NCBI GenBank assembly: GCA_949752735.1
Contig: OX457047.1
Location: 41,424,782-41,488,781 of the forward strand
Origin: Lumbricus terrestris
Taxonomy: Eukaryota; Annelida; Clitellata; Crassiclitellata; Lumbricidae
Length of the DNA stretch: 64,000 bases
Direction: 5' to 3'
This document shows positions 11,501 to 25,100 of the stretch, piece by piece. How positions within the stretch are numbered: the stretch's first letter is position 1; each line of letters starts with the position of its first letter. Position numbers and translations under genes: made by a program. Below the pieces are notes generated by a model. It did not search any database. It was given only the letters and a program-made list of their open reading frames with translations, and had not been told where the DNA came from.

Positions 11501-14500
11501 ATTATTTATAATGGAATTTGGTTTTCTTAACTGCTACAGAAGAGGAATGCTGTTTCTGATTCGGAATTCAGGAAAAACATTTGCGTTGCAGTGGAGGTAA
11601 GCAGATCATATCAGTGTTACTATTATTATTATTAATAAATTATTATTATCATTATTATTATTATTATTTCTTATTTTTTTTGCCCGAGGTATACAGGATC
11701 CCTCAGGGACTTCACTACCGCCTAGTATAAAATCACAATTAATTATTATTATTATTGTTGTTGTTATCATTATTATTATCATCATTATTATCATTATTAT
11801 TATTATTATTATTATTATCATTATTGTTGTTAAATTGTTATTGTTGTTGCTATCATGATCATCATCATCAATATGTTCTTCAACTTCTTACCTTTTCTAA
11901 TTTCACTCCAATGTTATATCGTATTGTAGACCTACATCATGCAGCATACGTATCGTCTTGTCTTCAGACACGTGTGCACTTGCATGGCTGATCGAGACGA
12001 AAAACTCAATAGAGTTACTCGCAATTTCGCCGGACTCCAACTAAACCAACTCAACATTCGACCGAAATTCTGGTGAATACTGTCTGCGCTCTTATCAGTG
12101 CTTCTGCATTGGCTTCCTGTTCAGTTAAGAATTAAATTTAAATTGACCTGTTTCACCTATAAAACCCTCTCCCTCAGTGCCAGAGTATTGTCTACCTTCA
12201 ATCGCTAACTTCTTACATCCCTTCTTTTTGCCTGCGATCATCACCGGTCTTTTAGATTTTGCTACCAGTTATGCGATCAACTGTCTTTGCAAATCTAGTT
12301 CACTCCCTTCTTTCAAGACTCATTGAGCGACTCAATGCTTATTGTTTCTCCTTGGCTTTCAATCACACGAATATCTAATCGCTTCTTCATCTGTCGGCAC
12401 AGATTCACATTTCAGGATGACCATGTGTGCATTACAAATTTAATTAGTAAAGAATAATGATGATAATAATGATCATAATAATAATAATACCGTAATAATA
12501 ATTATAATAATAATAGTAATAATAATAATAGTGATAATAATAATATTAATAACATTGGCGTATTGTCCAAGTAATCCATATTTATTTGCAAAAATGTTCC
12601 AACTTTAATTGTTGTTTAATACCGGTAATTGTTTAAATAATAATAGTAATGATAAACACCTCAATAAAAATGGGTGCATTTAATAAGCGATTTAAAATTT
12701 TGAATATGTTCACTTTTGAAAGTCACGCCATCAGGTCTTACAGTTTTATAGTTTCTTACAAGACAGTTTTTCTTGATCTGTTTTCGATCTCACAGTCAAC
12801 ACGTTCCACGCGCTCGCACTGAGCTGAGCTGCGTCATCCGTCTGACGTCGCCGACAAAGAAGCTCAACTGTCTGAAAAGAGTCCTGACAGTCCTTGTTGG
12901 TGACACTGACATCAGTCTTCTGGCACCTGTCAGCAACGGGGACGAAGAGATTGGCGCTCTCGGTGATAACACATTTCGGAGTTTGTTTGTATGTGCATGC
13001 ATGTATGCGTTGTGCAAAGGTGTCAAAAAGCTGGCCCCCCAGGTCATTGCTATTCGCCCCCCCCTATGATGTTTCTCTTGTCTGTGAACCTTGCCTAAAG
13101 ACCAAGGCCTCTTCCTGTATGCCATGGGTGTAAGCTGTGCGTGTGCGAGAGGTGCGGTGAACTGGTTAGTTAGGTCTTGTATCACAATCTTATCTTTATT
13201 GTTATTATTATTGTTATTATTATTTTTATTTGTATTATTATTATTGTTATTATCATTATTATTTTCTAATTTCCAAAGTATATAGGATCCCTCAGGGACT
13301 TCAGTGCGTTATTTTTATTATTATTATTATTAATCATGGTGCTATTATTATTATTATTATTATTATTATATCATTCCATCACTAAGGAAGCCAAGACTTA
13401 ATTGTCGTCTCAACTCAACAAAGCTCTTTTAATGGAGGCATTGTTATGGACAGACACATGGCGCTCCCCGTTGAAGAGTCACTGAGATCCGGTGCAACAT
13501 GTATGATGTCTCCACCATGGGCTGCGTCAGTTATGAACTGATGTCTCTCTAGTTTTTATTATTATCTTTTTTACTCTGTTATTTTGTTGCAGCCGATTTG
13601 AATCCGTTTGGTTCTGATGACCTGCTTCCGATTCTTGTCTTCCTCATCATGAAAACGGAAATTCCCAATTGGTTAGTCTTTTTCTACTGCTTTATTATTA
13701 CTATTTTTTTTAAATTATTATTATCATTGTCATTAATATTATTATCATTATTATTATCACTATCATTATTATAATTATTATTATCATTATCATTATTATC
13801 ATTATTATTATTATCATTATTATTATTATTATTATTATTATTTTACCCGAGGTATCAGGTGTCAGATATTAATATGCAATTTTAACTCTGGAGTGGCCAT
13901 CCGAGTCAAGATCAGGGAGAACAAAAGTGCTCTGAAAGCACATTATTATTATTATTATTGTTGTTGTTGTTGTTATTATTTATGGCAAAGCCTGATGTAG
14001 AGTGTTAATAAAAGCAAAGAGGTGCCAGCACAAACTCTGGTGGTAAAGTACAGTTTTCAGACGCTTGTGAAAACTATTACAATGGCATAAATGAGCCGAC
14101 GACGCTGTTATAGTTGAATGTTATTCTTTGGTTTACGCAGGTGGTCGCAGTGGACTTTCATGAAGAACTTTTGTCTGTCAACGCCTTTGAACAGTGAACT
14201 TGAGTAAGGTGTCTTGGAATATGAAATTCCGATTTTGATTTTTTAAATAATTTTTATTATAATTTTTAAATTAGAGTAATTTTTTAAAATTTTGAATTAT
14301 TTAAAATTAATTCTGAGATGGCCTTCGTCCATCACTAACGGCTAAACTAATAACTTGTTTTTTCTTATTAATCTGTCATTCAATAAAGGCATTCCCACCA
14401 GAGTTTACATGCTAAGAGCGCCTCTGAAAAAGGGGCCCAGTAGCACATTGGATAACGCACTGGCATGGAGAGCGAGAGGAACTAGGATCGAGCCCCGTAG

Positions 14501-15551
14501 AACGGACATGCTTTGTAGGCTGCTATTGGCACCATGTATTGCTTGCTGGCTGTCTGTTCTGTTAGCATAGTTAAGAATTATGTATTCTGTAAATTGCGTT
14601 CTTGTGAATTGTTTCAGTTGCATAACTATGCACTGTAGCCGGTTGCGGTCTGTCAACTGGATTGTTCAATAAAGAATATTATTATTATTATTATTCTGTT
14701 AGAGGCGTTGGATAAACATATATGCGAAGTTTCTCATCCTAAGTTTTTTTCCTACAAGGTTCTACCTGTCAACCCTGGAGGCTGCGCTCGAATACATCAC
14801 CAGCGGTCAACTGCGAGAGCTTCGGATTCAGAACGACCTCTCTGGTGTAAGTCGAACACAAGCAGGGTTTGTAAATACTCAGATTTGATCCACGGTGGAA
14901 AATTTAAATATTCTTATTATATGTTCGGATGTCTCGTTAAGAATTTCTTACGTACCTAAAACCGACATAGGTGTTGAGTTGTTGTCGAGTAGTAAACAGA
15001 GTATGGACTCACTAAAAGTTATATAGCGTTTGTTTTATTTGTGATTTCTTTGGAGTTTGACTAAATATTGTAGGTAAATATGAATTGCTTTTAAGCCTGT
15101 AAAATTTGATTTAGAAATTCTTACTTCTGGCCAAGATATTGGCAAAAATCCTTAAGGGGTCTTTTTATGGTCCACCCTGTAGTTGTTATTTTTTGCTCAG
15201 AAGCTCTATTCTTTCAAAAAGCGGCCCGTAACTCAACTATTTTTCCTTGGCTTTTCACCACATGGATATCTAATAGCATCTTCCTTTGGCAGCGTCTGAC
15301 TATCTACTATCCATGCCTCAGATGGATATTTTTGTGTGAACTTTCACATGTTAAAAATTTATTTAATAATGTGTTGGTTCTTGTCATTTGTTTGCATGCA
15401 GATTGTACCGCTTATGTCTGGTTCAGGGACTCCACAAGACAATGCGACAAGATCTCTCACGGATTTATTTCAGGTTAGTTGCTCATCAAGAAAACAATCG
15501 CATTCATGACTCAAAAGTTCGATTGTTGCATGACATTGTCATTCCTTCAGC

Positions 15552-15587
<36 letters not shown>

Positions 15588-16120
15588 TATAATAATGATA
15601 ATAAAAAATAATAACAATAGCAAACAACAATAATAATAACAACAGCAACAATAATGATATTCATAATCACAATCAGAATGATCATGTAGTAATAATTATT
15701 TGGATCATAGTAATACTAAATTATAATTGTAATAATCATCATTTTAAGGGAACAATAGAAATAATTCAATTTGTTTGGATCAGATCTCATTTCATTAAGC
15801 GTTGCCATGGTAGCAATTACCGGTTCTAACTGCTTCCAACTGTCATTTGTGCAGGTGGTAGTCAATAACAACAAGGAGGCGGTGATCCAGATTTTGAAAG
15901 AACCTGAGGACAGCGCAGAGCGACCAGCTGTTACCGAGGTTCCTTCGCTCTGTCATCCGCTCTGTGATTGTCCAAAGTGTCTTAAGACAACAAATGTCTT
16001 TTCCGATTCAGTGGACAACAAATCACATCCAACAGTTGCGTCCAGGAACGACCTTGGAATGTCCGGTTGGTTTATATTACATTCTCTGCTGGAGATCTTG
16101 TGTGGAGTTTTTGTTGACAG

Positions 16121-16161
<41 letters not shown>

Positions 16162-19100
16162 GTCTGACTCTCGACCTCTCTGTCTCTCTGTTTTCTCTCT
16201 CTGTCTTGGTCTGTCTCCTGAGTGGCTCTGTCTGTCAGTCTGTGTATGTTTATCTCACTGCTTGTTTGTCTGTGTGTCTGTCTATTTCTCTGTCTGTCTG
16301 TGCATCTCTCATTTGTCTGTATGCGTGTGTGCTACCTGATATTCTGCTTCAGAAACTCGTCTTAAACCGAACGTCTGTCTCCGTCACTTTCCGCGTGTCT
16401 TCCTCAATATCTGTATTTGTATGTTTGTACCTCACTGTCCATTGTACTCTTGATAGACATCATCCTTAAATGAATCTCTTGTTTCCACAGCAATTCATGT
16501 GGCGTCAATCTTTGGCTTGGCGGAAATGGTTGATCTACTGATTGATAAGGGATCGGATGTCAATGCGGCCGACCACCTCGGTCTCACCCCACTCCATCTG
16601 GCGGCTCAGAAGGGTCACCAGAAATTAATCGTATGCAATATTGTAACTCTTCTATTAACTATTAACTATTCTATTAACTATTATTTTGGTTCAATATTCT
16701 CTGCAAACTGATAGTGGATAGTTTTTGTCAAGCAAAAACTGAGGTTTGGAAATTGTTGCTAAGCAGCCAGTCATTGTAATAGATGTTCTAGGAGGTTGTC
16801 AGATAGGAAAAGTTGATCAAAAGTTAAAAGGTAATCAACAGGTAAATGCAATCAAAAGGTAAATGCAATCAAAAGGTGAATGCAATCAAAAGGTAAATGC
16901 AATCAAAAGGTACATGCGATCAAAAGATAAACATTGGTAGTATCTAAGGGTTATTGTGATAAACATCAATTGGTAGTATCTAAGGGTTATTGTGATAAAC
17001 ATTGGTAGTATCTAAGGGTTATTGTGATAAACATTAGTAGTATCTAAGGGTTATTGTGATAAGCATTGGTAGTATCTAGTATCTAAGGGTTATTGTGATA
17101 AACATTGGTAGTATCTAAGGGTTATTGTGATAAATATATTTGTTTGGTCAGACAAAGATAAATGATTTATGAATTTAATTTTGATGAATTTAATTTTTTT
17201 AAATTGATTTGTATAAATTTTATTTTAAAATTTTATTATATTGTTACATACAGATGCTGCTTCTGCACCACAACTCTTCAATCAACCAACCTGACAAGAA
17301 GAAAAACACGGCTCTTCACTTGGCGGCTGCACATGGCCATATAGATGTAATACTGATCGCTTACTTGAACCTAGTTTTTTATCTAATTCTATTGTATTGT
17401 TTTCTATTGTATTCTATTGTATTGTGTTTGACCATTTATAAAGCACTTTTTGCAGCAAGAGCCTTTCAGAAGCACTCCCAGTGCGTGCGACCCTGAGAGA
17501 AAATAAAAATAATAATACTAGCAATCACCATCCTTCTCTGCATATGGTTTTGAACACCAGAATGATCATAAATACTTTGGGTTAAAATAAGCAGTAATGA
17601 TATAATGGTAGTTATTGTTCTTTGTTTCATTCTTTTCTTCTTTTCATTCTTTCTATTCTTCTTTCATGGGATCAATAAACCAATTGATTGATTGATTGAA
17701 ATTGATAGTTATCGTTTGATTTGTGTTGTCATAGTGTGTCAAGGCGCTGATATACATCGGTCTCAACTACAAGCAACTCAATCTGAACGCAACGAACGAT
17801 TCTTGTGAGACTGCGCTTCATATCGCCTCCAGATGGGGCTTCGGTAAATATATCAGACTTGCTTCTAAGATTGGTGCATTTTTGGTGCAGAGCTTGAGAC
17901 TGACTGTTAGTGGTGAAATCTGTGTTTGGTTGATGCGTTTTGTATCCATAGGTGATTAGCTAGATTTGGGTTTTGTATTTGTGTTTGCTTGACTGGATTT
18001 GGCCTTGATATGCATGGTTTGTTAACTGGATTTTGTTTTTATGCATCGTTGATTAGGATTGAGTTTAGTATTGAAGTTGAATGACCCATTTTTTGTCTGT
18101 ATAATTGTGGGTCGCGGTGGTGTAGTGGTGGCGTCGTTGCCTTGAAGCCGGAAGGTTCGAGGTTCGAATCCACCTCAAGTCGCCGTGTAGGGAGCTTGGG
18201 CAAGTCCTTCACTCGCAATTGCTCAGTGCTTCGGCGTGAAACTCCGATGCAGTGTCCACTCTGCAGTCGGGAGCGCCTCTGAGTAGAGTGCTTGAAGAGG
18301 CGCTATAACAAGTACACATACAAACAAACAAACGTACAAACAATTCACTGGCATTTGCTTTTTTAAATTGAGTTGTGCGATGATATTTGGACTTCTGTTG
18401 AATATTATCGACTTTTAGTTAATGTCATTTACTGCGAATCTTGTGTTGATGTTTCCAGAGAACATTGTCAGCATGCTTCTTGAACACGGAGCATCAACTG
18501 GTATCACGAATCGCAAGAATCAAATGGCGTCTGACGTCGCACACAACTCTCGTATCTACGAAATGTTGTGGGAAGCGTTGACACACGAAAGGACAACAAC
18601 TATCAGTAGATTGCATTCATCATCAGTCAAAGTAAGCAGAGGATAAGAAGAGGTAGAGGAGGAGGAGAAGGAGGAAGAAGAGGAAGAGGAGGAAGAAGAG
18701 GAGAAGGAAGAAGAGGAGTAGGAAGATCTTCACTGTTCAAAAGAAAGGAGGAGGAAGAAGCGGAGGAGGAATAGGAGGAAGAGGAGGAGGAATAAGAGGA
18801 GGAGACAGAGGAGGAGTAGGAAGTAGAGGAGGAGGAAGAGGAGAAGGAGGAGGAAGTGGAGGAGACGGTGGAGGAGAGAAAAAGGAGGAGTAGGAAGAAG
18901 AGGAGGAGGAAGAGAAGGACGAGGAAGAAGAAGAGGTAGTGGAAGAAGATGAGGAGGAGGAGGAGGAAGAGAAGGAGGAGGAAGAAGAGGAGGAGGAGGA
19001 AGAGGTAGTGGAAGAAGATGAGGAGGAGGAGGAAGAAGAGAAGGAGGAGGAAGAAGAGGTGGAGGAGGAGGAGGAGGAGGAAGAAGAGGAGGAGGAGGAA

Positions 19101-22100
19101 GAGGAAGAAGATGAGGAGGAGGAAGAGGAAGAAGATGAGGAGGAGGAAGAGAAGGAGGAGGAAGAAGAGGTGGAGGAGGCAGAAGAGGAGGAGGAGGAAG
19201 AAGATGAGGAGGAAGAAGAGGAGGAGGAAGAAGAGGAGGAATATGAGGAGACGAAAGAGGAGGAGAGAAAAAGTAGGAGTAGGAAGAAGAGGAGGAGCAA
19301 GAAGAGGAGGAGCAAGAGGAGGAGGAGAGAAAAAGTAGGAGTAGGAAGAAGAGGAGGAGCAAGAAGAGGAGGAGCAAGAGGAGGAGGAGAGAAAAAGTAG
19401 GAGTAGGAAGAAGAGGAGGAGCAAGAGGAGGAGGAGAGAAAAAGTAGGAGTAGGAAGAAGAGGAGGAGCAAGAGGAGGAGGAGCAAGAGGAGGAGGAGAG
19501 AAAAAGTAGGAGTAGGAAGAAGAGGAGGAGCAAGAGGAGGAGGAGAGAAAAAGTAGGAGTAGGAAGAAGAGGAGGAGAGAAAAAGTAGGAGTAGGAAGAA
19601 GAGGAGGAGCAAGAGGAGGAGGAGAGAAAAAGTAGGAGTAGGAAGAAGAGGAGGAGCAAGAGGAGGAGGAGAGAAAAAGTAGGAGTAGGAAGAAGAGGAG
19701 GAGCAAGAGGAGGAGGAGAGAAAAAGTAGGAGTAGGAAGAAGAGGAGGAGCAAGAAGAGGAGGAGGCGGGTGAGGTAGATGAGAAATAAAAACAAGACGA
19801 TTGCCCCGAGGCAGCCATAGCTTAGGTCCAATGTATGTATTCGGCTACTTATCTTTCTGGAGCATTCCAGAAGGTTCTTGGATATTCTAGAATATTCTCA
19901 AAGTTATCAGAAGCTCTTGCAATTATTGTATTTTTCTTGAAGGTTCTTGAAAATAAGTAAATTTGAGAGTATCATTGTCATAGTCACAGAAGGAATGTTT
20001 TTGGAGCACTATAGCTATTTTTATACTTTTGAGGCATATGCAAACAGAAAATAATGCCTAGTACACATTAGCAAAAAAGTTAAATTTTTTAGGTAATAAT
20101 TATGTGTTTTCTGAATGTTAACTAATTACTCCAATGTTTTCGTGATATCATCTTATTGCATAATTGTTTTAAAAACGTGAAAAACTCTTTACTACCATTG
20201 TTTTTTAAATTACACAACTATTTTAATGGCATCAAGAATCACGCTGTGTATAATTAATTCCAGCAACGAAACCGTCGCGGGTCTTCACTGTTCAAAAGAA
20301 AGCTGAGTCTCGGTGCGATTAACTCATCTAACGGAGATGGGGCAAAGGAAAGTCTCCTCAACCACCCGGCCACAGCCGCTGCTGCTGTCTTCGAAGCCGG
20401 ATGGGCCACGAGTCTCCCACAGCCGGCAACGAAACCGAAGCCATCCACGGCTTCTCCGCTGGACAAGAAGATCGAGAAATTGCTCAAGTCTGTTGCCGAC
20501 GGCGATGTTCAGATGGTGAGCTTATCCAATCGATACAGATTGATAGGTATCATACAGATAGCGGGTTCTGCTGTACTTCAGTTTGATTCTTAGGTTGCCT
20601 TGCTGATGCGCCATTTTGAGTTAGTTACGGATCGCTCGTAAGCTCATTAATTTTATTCTTGTAGGGACCTTCTACATGTATCTCTTAAATGATGATGCTA
20701 ACAATTAAATAATGATATCAGTTGGCTGGATCCTTGAGAGTTGGCTGAAAATGTAAGGAACATCGAGAAAAAATAAAATTAAGGAAAATAATAACAGTAA
20801 ATAAATAAATAAAGTTACATCAAAAAATTTAAAAAACGTAATAAAATGATGCAAAAAATAAAAAGGAAAAAACGACGTTTTTAGGAGAGAATAAAAAAGG
20901 GAAAAAGTTTTTTACAACTATGCTTGCAATCCATGTCTGTGCCTCTAACGATTGGAAATGATTACCACTCTAAATTTGTTGTTCAACTTAATTCCTTCCT
21001 TCAAAAAACCGATCTGAACTCGTTATTTCTCCTTGACTTTCAAGTACTTGTATTGGCACCTCAGATTCGAGTTTTGGTGTGACTAAGCGTGTATTACAAA
21101 TTTAATTAATTAATAAATACCTTTTTGCACTTTCGCCAGCCAAGATATAGATGAATAGGGCCATTTTGGACTTTCTTAAACAATAGTTAATATTCAAGTC
21201 ACTGAGGGATCCTTTATACCTGGAGGCAAAGGGGAATAATAATATCTGATTCATGTTTCGGTGCAATTGTTTAAAGATGCCAATTGAAATAGTTTAAGTC
21301 CACTGCAAACTTAAAGTCTCGTCTCTTATTGACACCTGTGTTTGTGTTGACAGGTGAAGCATCATCTTGACTGGTCTGAATACGAAGTTGATTATCCTGA
21401 GGTGCGTGACCTTGACATCACGAAAATCAGCCTTTGTCATCCTCTGTGCCAGTGTGACCGCTGTCAGCATTGTCAGAGGGTAAGTCTTACAGGAAAATGA
21501 AGGTTTTGGTATTGTATTCTATATCAGAAGAGACGTTTGGAATTTTTGCTGGTATTTCCATTTTGTGTGCTGTACTAGAAACTGCATTCTAGTATTCTCT
21601 ATCTGGAGAAAAGCCTTGACACTCTCAACTCGGAAGTGACGTTCTGTAGTCTGCATCAAAAGAAAACTAGTCTTTATACATTCTGCTGCTATGTAAGTTT
21701 CGACACTTTGTGCCAGAATGTTTCTTGTGTTGAAGTTTAATCAAATAATTATTCTTTGCTTATGCATCCGAAACCGAATGTATTTGTGTTTGCGCATTAT
21801 CTTGCCGGTGGTAGCCTTTATGTTAATGTTGTTTATTTGTTTTATTTATTTATTTCTCGCATTTGCTTTAGCGTCCCTTCAAGCTCTGTACTCCGAGGCG
21901 TTCCCGACTGCAGCGCGGGCACTACGACGGAGTTTCATGCCAAAGCACACGAGCAGTTACAAGTGAAGGACTTGCTCTAGGCCCCTACCCGACAGCTTGA
22001 GGTGGATTCGAGTCTGGAACCCTCCAGCTCCAAGGTGCCAAAAGCCAGCGTGCCTCGCAAATAATGCAACGATACAAATTATTATTACACAGCTGCTACT

Positions 22101-25100
22101 ACAGGTTGGTTCTGAATGAACTCATCGAATTGTTGACTGACTATTGATTGATTGGTTGATTGATTGATTGATTGATTGATTTATGAATGTTCGACTACAA
22201 TAACATGGGTTGCATATTCCTGTTGCAGTTGACATTGCCTTCCAGTTCAGGCATCCACCTGAACTGTCAGAATGCGCAGGGTTACACTCCGCTTCACATA
22301 GCCGCTCTACACGGCCATCGCGATCTCGTCCGGTTACTGCTGAGAAGAGGTGCCAATGTAAACGTGCTGACGAAGACGCATAGCAACACTGCGTTACACT
22401 TTGCGTGTAAACAACCAGACGTCAAGGTCTGAAAATTTCTACTATCTCATCGTATTTGTAATCGTAAACACCAATTTTATAAAGCGCTATTTCTAAGGCT
22501 AAGTTATGCGCACCAGCTTATTCACAAGCACTTAGCAACAGTTTATTCATGAGCAACTTTTGTTTTGTGAGAAACGCTATATAAATGTATAGATACAAAC
22601 TAATTTGATTTATATTGAATCATTACGTTGTTGTGCTTAAGCGCAGCCAGCAGTGGCGAAAATTTGGCATGATATCGGTAGGAAAAATGATGCACCGTTA
22701 ATAGTTTTGAAGTCTAACTTGGCACACAGTTATTTAGATCAGAACTAACGGCAGAAAATGATATGTTGATCTGTGTTAGAGTTATCATTTGACTTGAAGT
22801 CCTACTATCTGTCATTACTCTGTTTGAGTAACTCTTAGCTGTAAGTCTGATCTGTCAGAGAAATTATCTTTTTTTATCAGATCTGTTTTTTTTCTCAGAT
22901 TCTGAAGTTGCTGTTTGAATACGGAGAGAAGATCGACGCAAGAGACGACGTGGAAAGCACAGCGCTTCACTACTGCTGCCTGTCAGGATATGCTCCACAT
23001 GCGTGGTTCCTTCTCCAGGTATCTGCTGAGCAGCAATAAATGCATGCAACAATAGTGCTTGCAACAATAGTGCATGCAGCAATAATGCATGCAGCAATAG
23101 TGCATGCAGCAATAGTGCGTGTGACAATAGTGCATGGAACAATAATGCATGCAACAATAGGGCATGCAACAATAGTGAATGCAACAATAGTGTGTGCAGC
23201 AATAGTGCATGCAACAACAGCGCATGCAACAATAGTGCATGCAACAATAGTGCATGCAGCAATAGTGCATGCAATAATAGTGCATGCAACAATAGTGCAT
23301 GCAGCAATAGGGCATGAAACAATAGTGTATGCAGCAATAGTGCATGCGACAATAGTGCATGCAACAACAGTGCATGCAGCAACAATAGTGCATGCATCAG
23401 CTGTGTGTGCTCAATTCATTCAACAATGAATGCAGTAACAGTGGATGCAGCAGCAATTCATTCAACAACAGTGCATGCGAAAACAACACTTGCAACAGTA
23501 ATTGATGCAGGCAGCAGCAATGCATGAAACAACTCCATGAAGCAGCAACCCAAGCCGCAACAATGCATATGCAGTAACAATGTATGCAATAAAAATGCAT
23601 TTCTCATGATGTCTCAGAACAGAATTCTAAATAGCTTTATACTCGCAGGAACTATAGGCTTTGTGAAATGCTCACATCGTGTCAGAACCACGGATGTCAC
23701 GCACGTGTCATCTCTTCACTACGATTAGAACTAATGATAATATTCTTCTCTGTGGTTGTGACCTTAACCCTGGAAGATCCCACATACCCTTTTACCTCAC
23801 GCCTGACAATTCTCACTTCGACCTAGCATTTTCAAAATGATAAAGGTCTATTCCAGTCAACCTGTGGATCTTAATAGTTGTTATCTAACAACGTGTTATC
23901 GATTAAATGAACATTCTTTTCTGTTCCGTTGACTTCAGGTTGGCGCCGACGTCAACGCAGTCAACAGCCGTGGCAACACGCCGCTTCACGACGCAATAAA
24001 ACTCGGTCATCTGTCGATCGCTCGAATGCTCGTTCATTGCGGAGCAGACGTTACTCGGCGCAATCTGCAGACGTTAACACCATCGTCAGTCATAAGTGTC
24101 AGTTCGTTTTGAATAATATTTGACTTTTCTGTTCCTTAATATTCTCAGTAATAATAATAATAATGATATTCTCTTTATTCAACAATCCGGTTGACAGACC
24201 GCAACCGGTTACAGTGTGCAATTATGCAGTTTAAACAATTCACAAGAACGTAGATCACAGAATGCACAAATCTTGACTATACTTTTTGTTTTAGATCTGT
24301 GCTTCCCATTCAGTTATGGCTATGCATCCTTTTTATGTGAAATTTTTTATGAAGCGCCCCAACGTATGGATAACATGTTCTGCTGTAATATTTATAGGCT
24401 GTGTTCAGGCGACATACAGTTTGAAATCCGAGATAATTAGCTTAGAAATTATTTTTATCTTCCCTTTACGGAACTATAGGTTCTGTGAAATGCACATTAG
24501 GAAACGCTGTTTTAGGAATATCAGTCACGTGCAATAATTTATCATGGTGCCATATTTTTCAGTGTTAAAATCTGCTTTATTTAGCCGTAATTGAACTGTG
24601 TGCGCTTCTGAGAAATTTTCCTTAAAGGTGTCCTATATAAAAATACAATAATAATAATAGTAATATAATTATAACAATGTAATTCTAATTATTATAATAT
24701 AATTATAATAATTATAACAATTATAATTATAATCATTGCTTGACACAATCGATTGATGCCTGTATAGTGGTACATAATTTATGCACAATGATGACAACGG
24801 CAGTTTTAGATAATTACAATTGTCCAATACTCGATTCATTAACTAAGTCCTGGGGGAACAAAGTACCTAAGGACAATTTAAAATTTAAACAACACTAGTT
24901 GATTAATAATTTTCATTTATTACAATTGCATTTTTCCATTGTTCTAGACACTCGAGATGACGCAGTGCGTGAAGGAATCGGTTGTTCAGCGTTTGCGATT
25001 GACCGGATCCTCGTCTCCTCTTAGTTCTGAACGTTTGAACATTGTTGAACCGTCGACCGTTCTTAAGGACGTTTCAGTTGCACCTGAACCGAATGGTGAT

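Noticed and set aside
18627..19831. Long open frames of 100 to 360 codons on both strands (Glu/Lys/Arg-rich forward, Leu/Ser/Pro-rich reverse)
   Set aside because: They are produced by the GAGGA polypurine tract, which has few stops in any phase. There is no domain, and the tract lies between two good ANKRD27 exons.
22864..23429. Long His/Leu/Ala/Cys-rich frames on both strands
   Set aside because: By-product of the 15-bp TGCATGC array.
23030..23600. CRISPR-like or direct-repeat/spacer array
   Set aside because: Units are contiguous without unique spacers and the genome is an animal's.
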